From Arthrobacter sp. FW305-BF8 (GTDB taxonomy: Bacteria; Actinomycetota; Actinomycetes; Actinomycetales; Micrococcaceae): a DNA stretch of 64,000 nt. The notes beneath the pieces were generated by a model, which was not told the DNA's origin, made no database searches, and worked only from the letters and a program-made list of their open reading frames with translations. Each line of letters starts with the position of its first letter. Position 1 is the stretch's first letter. The position numbers were made by a program, and so were the translations under genes. Location of the stretch: positions 2,418,001 to 2,482,000 of the forward strand of contig NZ_CP084561.1 in NCBI RefSeq assembly GCF_021789315.1, given 5' to 3'. Below, piece by piece: positions 32,413-40,675 of the stretch.

Positions 32413-33458
32413 AGCGTCTTCTGGAGTTCCTTGATCGGCATGTTCAGCTCGACCAGCAGGTTGAGGTCCGCCGTAGCCGGCCGGCCGAGCGTTGTGAGGT
32501 AATTGCCGACGATCACGGCGTTGATGCCGCCGAGCAGCCCGTTCCGTGTGCCGAGGTCGCCGAGGGTGAGCTCGCGGCCGCCGGCGTAGCGCAGCACTGT
32601 CCGGGGCATGGCGAACCGGAAGGCGGCGATGGCGCGGAGGGCATCCTTGCCGTCCATGATGCCTTGGTTTTCGAGCGGGGTTCCGGGGCGGGGGTTGAGG
32701 AAGTTCAGCGGCACCTCGTGGGGTTCGAGGGCGGCGAGCTGGGCGGCGAGTTCGGCGCGCTGTTCCAGAGTTTCGCCCATGCCGATCAGGGCGCCGCAGC
32801 ACAGTTCCATACCGGCTGCCTTGACCATGTTGCAGGTCTCGAGGCGTTCCTCGTAGCTGTGCGTGGTGACCACTTCCGGAAAGTAGCTGCGTGCCGTTTC
32901 CAGGTTGTGGTTGTAGCGGTGCACTCCCCATTCGGCGAGCTGGTCCACCTGGCGCTGGGTGAGCATCCCGAGCGAGCACGCGATGTTGATGTCGACTGCC
33001 TCGTTGATGCGGTCGATCGCGAACTTGATCTGGTTCATGAGCTTGATGTCGGGGCCGCGGACGGCGGCGACGATGCAGAACTCGGTGGCACCGGTCGCCG
33101 CGGTTTCCTTCGCGGCCTTGACCAACTCGGGGATGTCGAGCCACACACCGCGGACGGGGGAGTCGAACAGGCCGGACTGGCTGCAGAAATGGCAGTCCTC
33201 CGGGCAGCCGCCGGTCTTGATGGAGATGATGCCTTCCACCTCGACGTCCTCGCCGCAATGCTTGAGGCGTACTTCGTGGGCCAGTTGCAGGGCGGCGGGA
33301 AGGGCCTCGTCCGGAAGGCGGAGTACCTCCTCAAGCTGCTCCTGAGTGAGCCCGATGCCGTCCTCGAGGACCTGCTGCCTGGCGGTTTCGAGGATGGGGA
33401 AAGTGGCCGGGATGGTCGCGTGGCTTGTGGCTTTGCTCGCGTCTGCCTGGATCGTCAT
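32409..33458 (-). CDS. bioB: Biotin synthase
   Basis: A 349-residue radical SAM enzyme that inserts sulfur into dethiobiotin. The [4Fe-4S] motif is G-G-C-P-E-D-C-H-F-C-S-Q-S-G (CxxxCxxC). Other landmarks are H-R-Y-N-H-N-L-E-T-A, E-T-C-N-M-V-K-A-A-G-M-E-L-C-C-G and the usual auxiliary-cluster Cys/Arg residues. It is first in the six-gene biotin operon and translationally coupled to bsaP. ATG 33458 has AAAGGACC upstream. Confidence 0.95.
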   Translation of the reverse strand: MTIQADASKATSHATIPATFPILETARQQVLEDGIGLTQEQLEEVLRLPDEALPAALQLAHEVRLKHCGEDVEVEGIISIKTGGCPEDCHFCSQSGLFDSPVRGVWLDIPELVKAAKETAATGATEFCIVAAVRGPDIKLMNQIKFAIDRINEAVDINIACSLGMLTQRQVDQLAEWGVHRYNHNLETARSYFPEVVTTHSYEERLETCNMVKAAGMELCCGALIGMGETLEQRAELAAQLAALEPHEVPLNFLNPRPGTPLENQGIMDGKDALRAIAAFRFAMPRTVLRYAGGRELTLGDLGTRNGLLGGINAVIVGNYLTTLGRPATADLNLLVELNMPIKELQKTL

Positions 33459-33675
33459 TGATGGGTCCTTTGCGTGTGATGGCTGCGGATATTCCTCCGA
33501 ACCGACGCTAATTCCCCATCGAGGGCAAGATTTTGTGGGGTCCCGACAAGCAGGTCAGCGCGACATTGGTCGGGTCCCACTCTGGTTATCTGCTTGGTGG
33601 CGTGCCGAAAGGGCCGCCGTCGCGGTTGGCGACGGCGGCCCTTATGTTTCGTTGGCCTGGGCTAGGCGTTGATGG
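33459..33675. terminator. bioB upstream region with terminator for the aldehyde dehydrogenase gene
   Basis: 217 bp. Next to the aldehyde dehydrogenase stop, a 15-bp perfect stem (AAGGGCCGCCGTCGC and complement, about 33609-33643) is followed on the minus strand by TTTCGG: a probable terminator. The rest should hold the bio operon promoter; no BioQ-like palindrome was identified. Confidence 0.6.
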
Positions 33676-35087
33676 CTACCCATTGATGACTTGGGGGACG
33701 CCGAGGTGTTTGAGGCCCTCGACGCCGAATTCGAGGCCGTAGCCGGATTGTTTGGCGCCGCCGAAGGGGACGCGGGGGTCTACGGCGCCGTGTTTGTTGA
33801 TCCAGACGGTGCCGGCTTCGATGCGGGCGGCGACTTCGCGGGCCGCGGTGAGGTTGGGGGACCAGACGGAGGCGCCGAGGCCGACGTCGAGGGCGTTGGC
33901 GTACTCGATGGCCTGGTCGATGGTGCTGTAGCGGATGATGGGCAGGGCGGGGCCGAACTGTTCTTCGGCGACGAGGGGGTTGTTGTTGTCGATGTCGGCG
34001 ACGAGGGTGGTGGGGTAGAAGTAGCCGGGCTGGCCGGGGTCGGGGTTGCCGCCGAGCAGGATCCGGGCGCCGGATGCTTTCGCTGCGTCGACGAGGTTGG
34101 TGACGATGTCGTACTGGGCTTTGTTCTGCAGGGGGCCGAGGACGTTGTTTTCGTCCAGGCCGTTCCCCATGGGCATGGCTTGGCAACAGCGGTGAGTTCT
34201 TCGCAGACGGCGTCGTAGATGTCGTCGTGGACGTAGAGGCGCTTCAGCGCCGCGCAGGTTTGTCCGGTGTTGATGAAGGCGCCCCAGAAGAGGCCTTCGG
34301 CGATGGTTTTGGGGTCGGCGTCGGGCAGGACAATGCCGGCGTCGTTGCCGCCGAGTTCGAGGGTGAGGCGTTTGACGGTGTCGGCGGAGGACTTGATGAT
34401 CGCCTTCCCTGTAGTGGTGGAACCGGTGAACATCAGCTTCCCGACCGCGGGGTGTTCGGCCAGGCGGGCTCCGACTTCGCGGTCGCCGGAGATGGCGGTC
34501 AGGACGCCGTCGGGGAGTTCTTCGTTGAGGACCTTGATCAGGGCCAGGACGGAGAGCGGGGTCATTTTGGAGGGTTTGACCACAGCGGTGTTGCCCATGC
34601 GGAGGGCTGGGGCGATCTGCCAGATGGTGATCATCATGGGCCAGTTCCACGGGCCGATGGCGCCCACGACGCCGATGGGTTTGTAGTGGAGCTCGGCGTA
34701 GGTTTCACCGTCGTCCACCACAACTTCCGGGTCCAACGGGGTGCCGGCGGCAGCCCGCAGCCACGCGGCGCAGGCGCCGACTTCGAAGCGGGCGTTCGGG
34801 CCGTTGAGGGGTTTGCCCTGCTCGCGGGAGAGCAGCTGGGCGAGTTCCTCGGCGGAGCGTTCGACGGCGTGGGCGGCCTTGAGCAGGGCGGCGGAGCGGG
34901 CGTCGTGGCCCAGTGCAGCCCACGCGGGCTGGGCGGCGACGGCTGCGGTGACGGCGGTTTCGAGGTCCGCAACGGTGTGGACCGGCGCCTCGCCGACGAC
35001 GCCGCCGGTGGCGGGGTCGAGAATGGTCCGGCCCTCCTGGCCCGGCGCTGCCGAGATGCTGGCAAGCAGTGAATCGTAAGTTTTCAT
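33676..35087 (-). pseudogene. NAD-dependent aldehyde dehydrogenase interrupted by a one-base frameshift
   Basis: From ATG 35087 the frame encodes a normal ALDH N-terminal two-thirds: GVVGAIGPWNWPM, T-L-E-L-G-G-N-D-A-G with the base Glu, and I-N-T-G-Q-T-C-A-A-L-K-R with the nucleophile Cys. After A-V-A-K it should read A-M-P-M-G-N-G-L-D-E-N-N-V-L-G-P but those codons are in the next frame, which continues to 33676 (I-E-A-G-T-V-W-I-N-K-H, PFGGAKQSGYG). One G appears missing near 34180. Catalytic residues are intact in both parts, so either a very recent mutation or a sequence error. It probably oxidises aldehydes from the amine oxidase in the same cluster. Confidence 0.85.
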
Positions 35088-35111
35088 TGGTGTTCCTCGT
35101 GGGGTGGCCGG

Positions 35112-35915
35112 TTAGTGCTTGTGGTTGTCCTGCGGGTATTCGGTGGTGTTCAGGATGCTGAGGCGGGAGTCGAAAGGCAGGATCACCGGTTCGGCCGCGG
35201 GCTCGTCCCAGCCGAACATCCGCCCGATGGAGCGTTGCTCGCGCAGGTCGATGAGCAAAACCGCCTCAACGGTCATGACTTTTTCGGCCCAGAAGAACAG
35301 GTAGAGGTCCTCGCCGACGTTGAAGGTCAGGCAGCGGTCGGTGTCGGCCAGTCCTGCCTCGCCGCCACGGAGGCAGTGCCACGTGAAGGTGCCGGCGTTG
35401 AGGTAGATGTGTTCGTAGGTTTCGACGTCGCTGTAGCGGTAGTAGATGCGCTTGCCGACCAGTCCGCCCGAGCGGGAATGCACGGCCGCGGCTCCGTCCA
35501 CGTTTCCGTGGTTGAACGTGGTGGTGCTTCGGACCTTGCCTCCTTCGGCGATGAAGGAGCTGATGGCTGTTGTGACGGCGCCGGTGTTCCGGTCCAGGAT
35601 GATGGTGACATTTTCAGCGTGGCGGCCTTCTCCCTTGACGAAGTCGATGATGAAAATGCCCGGGCGCGCTTCGATTGCCTTGTATCTGGCTGCACCCTGG
35701 TCCCCGTTGCCGTCGGTCGAAGTCCATGTGAGGGAATGCGCGTCGTGGAAGGTGTAGGCGGTTGTGCCGGCGCCGCCGTCCTGGGGGATGTGCAGTGCGG
35801 TGCCGGTCAGGGCCGTGGAGGCGGGCAGGGTCTGGTCGCCGAATCCGTCGAGCATGGTGGCCACGGAGGGCCATTCGTTCTCGGGAACGTAGTCTTGGAT
35901 GTCAGTCGCGGTCAT
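35112..35915 (-). CDS. moaF: MoaF-family protein
   Basis: A 267-residue protein with the two-domain lipocalin-like architecture of MoaF (N- and C-terminal MoaF domains). Landmarks: W-P-S-V-A-T-M-L-D-G-F near residue 15, RPGIFIIDFVKGEG, and C-terminal F-F-W-A-E-K-V-M-T-V-E-A-V-L-L-I-D-L. MoaF was named from a monoamine-regulon operon in enterobacteria; despite the name, a role in molybdenum cofactor synthesis is not shown. Here it lies 24 bp from the aldehyde dehydrogenase and 76 bp from an APC permease on the same strand, consistent with amine use. It may bind a pathway intermediate (inference). Confidence 0.75.
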   Translation of the reverse strand: MTATDIQDYVPENEWPSVATMLDGFGDQTLPASTALTGTALHIPQDGGAGTTAYTFHDAHSLTWTSTDGNGDQGAARYKAIEARPGIFIIDFVKGEGRHAENVTIILDRNTGAVTTAISSFIAEGGKVRSTTTFNHGNVDGAAAVHSRSGGLVGKRIYYRYSDVETYEHIYLNAGTFTWHCLRGGEAGLADTDRCLTFNVGEDLYLFFWAEKVMTVEAVLLIDLREQRSIGRMFGWDEPAAEPVILPFDSRLSILNTTEYPQDNHKH

Positions 35916-35952
35916 GGTTTTCCTTTGGTTGAGCTTGGTTCTTGAACGGTGC

Positions 35953-35984
35953 GGTTCGTTGAGCGGGTGGTTCGTTGAGCGGGT
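35953..35984 (-). repeat. Exact 16-bp tandem duplication after the permease stop
   Basis: GGTTCGTTGAGCGGGT occurs twice in direct contact (35953-35968, 35969-35984), just downstream of the minus-strand permease stop at 35992. Confidence 0.75.
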
Positions 35985-35991
35985 GATGGCC

Positions 35992-37428
35992 TCAGACGAT
36001 TTCGGAGGCGTAGTCGATTGACGGTTTCTGGGCTCCCCGGACTATTCCTGCGACGAGGACGAAGGGGATGCCGAGGAGGAGCCAGCGTGCAACACCGCCG
36101 GCGCCGCCGAGCAGGGCATCGTAGTTGTCCAGGGTCAGGTAGCCGATGATGATGAACGAAATGAAGGACAGGACTGGCGCGATGACGGTCACCCAGGGGT
36201 TGCCGCGAATCTTCGCCCTGGCGAAGAAGACGATGATCGCCGCGGACGTCAGGAGGAGGATGCTGATGAAGCCGGCGGTTCCGAGGGCGACGAACCATGC
36301 GAACACAGTGGTGATGGGGTCAGCCCCGGAGACCAGGAAGGCGCTGATGATGGCGAGGACCACGAGGCCGTTGACCAGCCCGGCGAACCTCGGGGCGCCG
36401 CTCTTTGAGACTGATGCCAGTTTTGCGGGCAGCGTCCCGGCGCGTCCCAGGGCGAAGAGATACCGGGCGAACATGTTGGCCAGGCCCAGCATCATGGCAA
36501 TGAAACTGGTGACGACGAGTATCTGCATGGACAGGCTGAGCCACGAGCCGGCGCTGGACTGGGCGAGGTCGAAGATCATGCCGGCAGGGTTGGCTGCGGC
36601 TTCGGACTGGACCCGGTCAATGCCGATTGCTCCGCTGATGGCCCAGGTCGAAATCATATAGAAGAAGCCAACGAAGGCAATGACGAGATACGCCGCGCGG
36701 GGAATCGTCTTGCGCGGGTTCACCGCCTCTTCGGCGAAGACGACGGTCGCCTCGAAGCTCGTGAAGCAGGCAAAGGCGAACAGCAGCGAGATGCCGAGTC
36801 CGGGTCCCACAATGTTGGCGCCGGTGAACCCGTCGAAGGTGAAGATCCCGAACCCCTTTTGGGCGATCAGCGAAACGACAAGAGCGGCAACGACGAGGGT
36901 TTCGCCCAGGATCAGCACGCCCAACACCTTGAGGCTTGCATCCACGCCCTTCATGGTCAGGGCGGTGGCCAGCGACAGCACGGCGACGATCCAGAAGTAT
37001 GGCGGTAGCCCAAGTCCCGTCAGGGTCACGGCGAGTTGCTGGGCGAAGACGCCGAACTGGGACCAGAGCCCCACTTGGAGGCTGACATAGGTCAGGATCG
37101 CGATTCCTGCCCCGCCTGTGGCCCACTTCGTGCCCAGTCCCTTGGCGATGTAGGCGACAAATCCGCCCGCGTTGGTGATGCTGTGGCTCATCCGCAGATA
37201 TCCCACGGAAAACAGGGCCACGAGAAGGGCAGCGATGACGTAGATAACAGGGGTTCCGGGTCCGCTGGCCGCGAACAGAACCGGGCTCGCGCCGACAACG
37301 GCCGCCATGGGCGCGGCGGCAGCGATCGCAAAGAAGGCCACTGCGATGACGCCCAGCTTATTCGGGCGCAGGCGGACAGGGCTGGTGACCGTGTCCTGAG
37401 CGGGCATCTGTCCGGTTTGTTGGTTCAT
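35992..37428 (-). CDS. APC-family amino acid / amine permease
   Basis: A 478-residue inner-membrane transporter with about 12 helices. Family signatures: A-P-M-A-A-V-V-G-A-S-P in helix 1, S-I-T-N-A-G-G-F-V-A-Y-I-A-K-G-L-G in helix 3, and FTSFEATVVFAEEAVNPRKT, the conserved APC loop, in the middle. It is the first gene of the minus-strand unit (permease, moaF, aldehyde dehydrogenase) behind the palindrome at 37570. A monoamine, polyamine or related amino acid is the likely substrate. ATG 37428 is taken; the longer frame to 37569 has no better ribosome site and runs to the edge of the operator. Confidence 0.85.
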   Translation of the reverse strand: MNQQTGQMPAQDTVTSPVRLRPNKLGVIAVAFFAIAAAAPMAAVVGASPVLFAASGPGTPVIYVIAALLVALFSVGYLRMSHSITNAGGFVAYIAKGLGTKWATGGAGIAILTYVSLQVGLWSQFGVFAQQLAVTLTGLGLPPYFWIVAVLSLATALTMKGVDASLKVLGVLILGETLVVAALVVSLIAQKGFGIFTFDGFTGANIVGPGLGISLLFAFACFTSFEATVVFAEEAVNPRKTIPRAAYLVIAFVGFFYMISTWAISGAIGIDRVQSEAAANPAGMIFDLAQSSAGSWLSLSMQILVVTSFIAMMLGLANMFARYLFALGRAGTLPAKLASVSKSGAPRFAGLVNGLVVLAIISAFLVSGADPITTVFAWFVALGTAGFISILLLTSAAIIVFFARAKIRGNPWVTVIAPVLSFISFIIIGYLTLDNYDALLGGAGGVARWLLLGIPFVLVAGIVRGAQKPSIDYASEIV

Positions 37429-37569
37429 GATGTGGCTCTTTCGCCAGGGCAAGGACTCACGAGTCATGCCGATGAGTAAGTGTGGGTACCGGTTGAAGGC
37501 GCACTCCCTCGTGCGCGTCTTCGGAAAAAGCGATTGTGACCAGCGGAACGTGAGCCGCATCACGAGCAA

Positions 37570-37589
37570 AACTCTACAAGTGTTTAGTT
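37570..37589. promoter_or_regulatory. Probable TetR operator A
   Basis: AACTCTACAAGTGTTTAGTT is an imperfect palindrome of the form AACTnnryAAkTGynnAGTT, matched closely at 39982-40001. It sits between the divergent permease and tetR genes. Confidence 0.72.
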
Positions 37590-37628
37590 CTGGGTGTCAA
37601 GGGTCCCAGTCAGGCGTGCCGGCGGGGC

Positions 37629-37634
37629 TAGAAT
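37629..37634 (+). promoter_or_regulatory. Possible -10 box giving a leaderless tetR transcript
   Basis: TAGAAT lies 6 bp before the ATG at 37641 within GGCTAGAATCGG. The same 12-mer precedes the other tetR start (40062-40073). Such spacing puts the transcription start at or next to the ATG. No -35 box is clear. Confidence 0.5.
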
Positions 37635-37640
37635 CGGCTC

Positions 37641-38249
37641 ATGAGCCTGGATTCCCAACGTTTGCCCTACGGGGATGGCCGCGATGCACTGCTGGCAGCG
37701 GTCATTGATGTTGTTGCCGAGAAGGGCCTGCGGGGAGTCACTTACCGTTCTGTTGCCTCCCGGGCAGGTGTGAATCACACGCTCATTACGCATCACTTCG
37801 GTTCGATCGAAGGTTTGCTCGCGGCCACCCTTGAGTGGGCTGTGCAGCGGTCCATTGATGAAACCGGGCTTGCCCGGGTAGCGGATTTCGACGAACAGTT
37901 CGCCGATGCGCTGCTGGCCTCCGTAGCCTCTGAGCCGGAATTGCAACTGTTCCAGTTTGAAATGCTTCTTGAAGCCCGGCGAAAGCCGGAGCTAAAGGCC
38001 CTTCTGGACCGCCTTTATGACAACTACATCTCAACCGTCGAGACGGCCCTCCGTCAGCGTTCCCTCGATACGGACGATGAACTTTCCCGGGCGGTGTTCG
38101 CCGCGCTCGACGGACTGATGCTCCAGTTCCTCACCTTTGGAAATCCGGGGAAGATCAGATCCGCCGTCGTCCAGGTCGGCAGACTGCTCGAACGTTCGGG
38201 CGCAGCCGGCGACGCGAACGCCGCCGGCCTCTCCCCGGCTAAGAAGTAG
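37641..38249 (+). CDS. TetR-family regulator (paralogue A)
   Basis: A 202-residue regulator. The HTH spans residues about 14-60: GRDALLAAVIDVVAEKGLRG, then V-A-S-R-A-G-V-N-H-T-L-I-T-H-H-F-G. The C-terminal ligand domain contains LFQFEMLLEARRKPEL and AVFAALDGLMLQFL. It is clearly homologous over its whole length to the regulator at 40077-40661. Divergent from the permease operon with the shared palindrome between them, and convergent with the amine oxidase. It probably represses the amine genes until the substrate binds. Confidence 0.9.
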   Translation: MSLDSQRLPYGDGRDALLAAVIDVVAEKGLRGVTYRSVASRAGVNHTLITHHFGSIEGLLAATLEWAVQRSIDETGLARVADFDEQFADALLASVASEPELQLFQFEMLLEARRKPELKALLDRLYDNYISTVETALRQRSLDTDDELSRAVFAALDGLMLQFLTFGNPGKIRSAVVQVGRLLERSGAAGDANAAGLSPAKK

Positions 38250-38264
38250 CGCGCGCCTGGAAAA

Positions 38265-39572
38265 TCAGGCGGCGGCTCCGTTCAGGATGCTCCGGGCTGC
38301 TTCCAGCCCGCTTTCGATGGCCCCGTCGATGAAGCCGCCCCAGCCGTTGGCATAGTCCGACCCTGCGAACAGGAGGCTGCCGTGCGGCTGCTGGAAACCG
38401 GGGAGGGATTCTGTCAGGAAGCCCGGCCGGTGCATGGGCCACGTTTCACCTGACAGCGGGTCGCTGGTCCAGTCGTGGCTGGCTACATCGAGTACGTCAA
38501 GGTCCGGCGCGAGCAGGTCAAGGGCGGCCTGGACCTGCCGGGCATCGGTGGCATCCAGGCGCGCCGTGTCCGGTCCGAAGGCAACCAGAATGGTGTTTCC
38601 ATCATGGTCGTATTCCGCCTGGACGAAGTTCAGCGGCCACTCGGCGGATCCGAGGGCAACGAACGGCTTCACCTCGCCCTTGACGGTGATCCAGACCTTG
38701 ATGCCCTTGGAGACCTGGCCTTCAGAGATGCTCTTCCGGCTTGCCGCGGGAAGCGGCGGGTCGAACGCGACCGCGCCCATGGCTCCGAGCGGAAGCGTGC
38801 AGACCACGTGTGCCGCGTGGAATTCCTTTCCGTCGGTGGTCATGACGGTGGGGTGGCCGTCCGCGTAGGTAACGGCCGAAACGGTCGTTCCGGGGCGGAC
38901 GTCTGTTCCGGCGGCGATGCCGCTGATCAGCTTGCCGGTCCCTCCCTCGATCTTGAAGGTGGCGCAGGCTTCGAAGTTGACCATCCAGTCTCCGTTGGTG
39001 AGCGCCACCCACCGCAGGGCCTGGGTGAACGCAGCATCGTCGATCGGCCCGTTGAAGTTCAGCGCCCAGAATGATTCCAGGATGTCGCGGGAGTAATCGG
39101 TGATTCCTAATTCCGCAATTTTCCGCGGCAGGGAAGCATGATCAATGCCCTTGACATCAGGGTTGGTGAACGGGGCGAAAGGCTGCGGGAAGTACTCGCG
39201 CGATTGTTCCACCAGCTTCCGGTTGGACGCATCGATTTCACTCAGCAGCTGATCCGGACTGCCCTCGTGCCGTGTACCGCCGGCCCACCAGTAGGCACGT
39301 TCCGGAACAGGGCTCTGAACGGCGCCGATGCCGTAGCGCTTCATCTCCGCCCATACATAGGGCTGCGTCCAGTGTACCCACGTGCCGCCTATTTCCAGGG
39401 GGCGGCCGAGGCGGTCATCCAGCCAGGTGCGGCCGCCGATGCGCTCCCTTGCTTCGAGAACGATAACGGACAAACCCGCCTGGCGCAGTTCACGGGCAGC
39501 AGTAAGGCCGGCGAAGCCTGCGCCGATGATGACGACGTCGGCCTGCCGGGTGTTGTTGATGGTGTCAGTCAT
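38265..39572 (-). CDS. Flavin monoamine oxidase
   Basis: A 435-residue FAD-dependent amine oxidase. N-terminal A-D-V-V-I-I-G-A-G-F-A-G-L-T-A-A, then E-A-R-E-R-I-G-G-R-T-W, G-G-T-W-V-H-W-T-Q-P-Y (substrate cage), and C-terminal L-L-F-A-G-S-D-Y-A-N-G-W-G-G-F-I-D-G-A. It converts an amine to aldehyde, ammonia and peroxide in the cytoplasm; the cognate aldehyde dehydrogenase and permease lie nearby. Second gene of a two-gene unit with the cupin (35-bp gap), behind the palindrome at 39982. Confidence 0.88.
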   Translation of the reverse strand: MTDTINNTRQADVVIIGAGFAGLTAARELRQAGLSVIVLEARERIGGRTWLDDRLGRPLEIGGTWVHWTQPYVWAEMKRYGIGAVQSPVPERAYWWAGGTRHEGSPDQLLSEIDASNRKLVEQSREYFPQPFAPFTNPDVKGIDHASLPRKIAELGITDYSRDILESFWALNFNGPIDDAAFTQALRWVALTNGDWMVNFEACATFKIEGGTGKLISGIAAGTDVRPGTTVSAVTYADGHPTVMTTDGKEFHAAHVVCTLPLGAMGAVAFDPPLPAASRKSISEGQVSKGIKVWITVKGEVKPFVALGSAEWPLNFVQAEYDHDGNTILVAFGPDTARLDATDARQVQAALDLLAPDLDVLDVASHDWTSDPLSGETWPMHRPGFLTESLPGFQQPHGSLLFAGSDYANGWGGFIDGAIESGLEAARSILNGAAA

Positions 39573-39607
39573 GGTGAGCCTTCTGTTTCAGATCCGCTTG
39601 CTGTCGG

Positions 39608-39961
39608 TCAGGAGTAGACGAAGAACTCGGTGGTGTCCTCGACCACAGTCCACCGGGTTTGGGCTCCCTTGTTGAATGAAGCCGCTGAACCTGCCTTCAG
39701 GTCGAAGCTCTCGCCGCCCTGCACCTCGATGCGCAGGTGGCCTTCGATGATGTGGATGGTTTCGTCCGCCTCGATCAGCAGGTCGAAGGGTTCGGGGGCC
39801 TCCTCGGTAGTGACGTGCCAGAAACCTGCGGACAGTGCTGGACGGTCGCCGTCTCCGGGGCGTCGAACCCACTGGACCTGGCCCAGAATGAAGGGCTCGT
39901 ACTTCTGCGGATCAAAGGCACCGTGGACGGTGAACTCGATGGCGTTCGTGGATGTGGACAT
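39608..39961 (-). CDS. Small cupin protein (DUF861/EutQ-like)
   Basis: A 117-residue single-domain cupin. The barrel motif is visible in P-F-D-L-L-I-E-A-D-E-T-I-H-I-I-E-G-H-L and the second motif in F-D-L-K-A-G-S-A-A-S-F. A perfect AGGAGG precedes the ATG at 39961, which decides the start. First gene before the amine oxidase. Related small cupins occur in ethanolamine and ureide pathways, often with unknown activity; an enzymatic or sensing role here is open. Confidence 0.78.
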   Translation of the reverse strand: MSTSTNAIEFTVHGAFDPQKYEPFILGQVQWVRRPGDGDRPALSAGFWHVTTEEAPEPFDLLIEADETIHIIEGHLRIEVQGGESFDLKAGSAASFNKGAQTRWTVVEDTTEFFVYS

Positions 39962-39981
39962 TCGATCCTCCTGGGATAAAC

Positions 39982-40001
39982 AACTCTGCAATTGCTTAGT
40001 T
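39982..40001. promoter_or_regulatory. Probable TetR operator B
   Basis: AACTCTGCAATTGCTTAGTT is a palindrome in 16 of 20 positions (AACTnnGCAATTGCnnAGTT). It is 16/20 identical to operator A. It lies between the cupin/amine oxidase unit and the second tetR gene, 20 bp before the cupin start. Confidence 0.75.
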
Positions 40002-40076
40002 GTGCGTTGCATCACAGCTAAGCATCCGCTGAGGTTTGGAGTCAATACGCTGCGCCCAGCGGCTAGAATCGGTCAC

Positions 40077-40661
40077 ATGAGCGGGCAGAAACAGAACAGC
40101 TACGGCACAGGCCGCGAAGCTTTGCTCGCGGCAACCGTGCATGTGGTGGCGCAAAAGGGCCTACGGGGCCTGACCTTCCGTGCTGTTGCCGAGCACGCCG
40201 GCGTCAACAACACCTTGGTGGTCCATCACTTCGGCAAGCGGGACGCCCTCATCGAAGCCGCACTGGAATGGTCCGTGCAGCAGTCGATCGGGCTGTCACA
40301 GCTGGAGGCACTGCCCGCGACCGAGGAGGAGTTCTGCCAGTGCATCCTGTCGCTGATTGAAAACAACCCCGATATCCAGATTTTCCAGTACGAAATGATC
40401 CTTGAATCGCGGCGGCGCCCCGAACTGGCGGGGCCTGTGCAGCATCTGTACGAAAGCTACATTGCGGCGCTTTCTGACGGCCTGCAGCGCATCAACTTCG
40501 GCGGCCCGGAGGGCGCTGCCCAGGCCGCGTTCGCGGCGCTGGACGGCCTGGTCCTGCAGCTTCTGGCCGGAGTGAATCCCAAAGGCGTCGAGGCAGCCAT
40601 CCGCTACCTCTGGGCTGCTTTGGGCGGACGGGTGAACACTCCGGCGGTCAACGCCAGCTGA
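40077..40661 (+). CDS. TetR-family regulator (paralogue B)
   Basis: A 194-residue regulator. HTH residues about 10-57: GREALLAATVHVVAQKGLRG, then V-A-E-H-A-G-V-N-N-T-L-V-V-H-H-F-G. The C-terminal domain has IFQYEMILESRRRPEL and AAFAALDGLVLQLL, matching paralogue A segment by segment. TAGAAT stands 7 bp before the ATG, suggesting a leaderless transcript. Probably co-transcribed with the amidohydrolase and glutamine-synthetase-like genes that follow (14- and 37-bp gaps). Confidence 0.9.
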   Translation: MSGQKQNSYGTGREALLAATVHVVAQKGLRGLTFRAVAEHAGVNNTLVVHHFGKRDALIEAALEWSVQQSIGLSQLEALPATEEEFCQCILSLIENNPDIQIFQYEMILESRRRPELAGPVQHLYESYIAALSDGLQRINFGGPEGAAQAAFAALDGLVLQLLAGVNPKGVEAAIRYLWAALGGRVNTPAVNAS

Positions 40662-40675
40662 ATCGGAGGCAGTCC

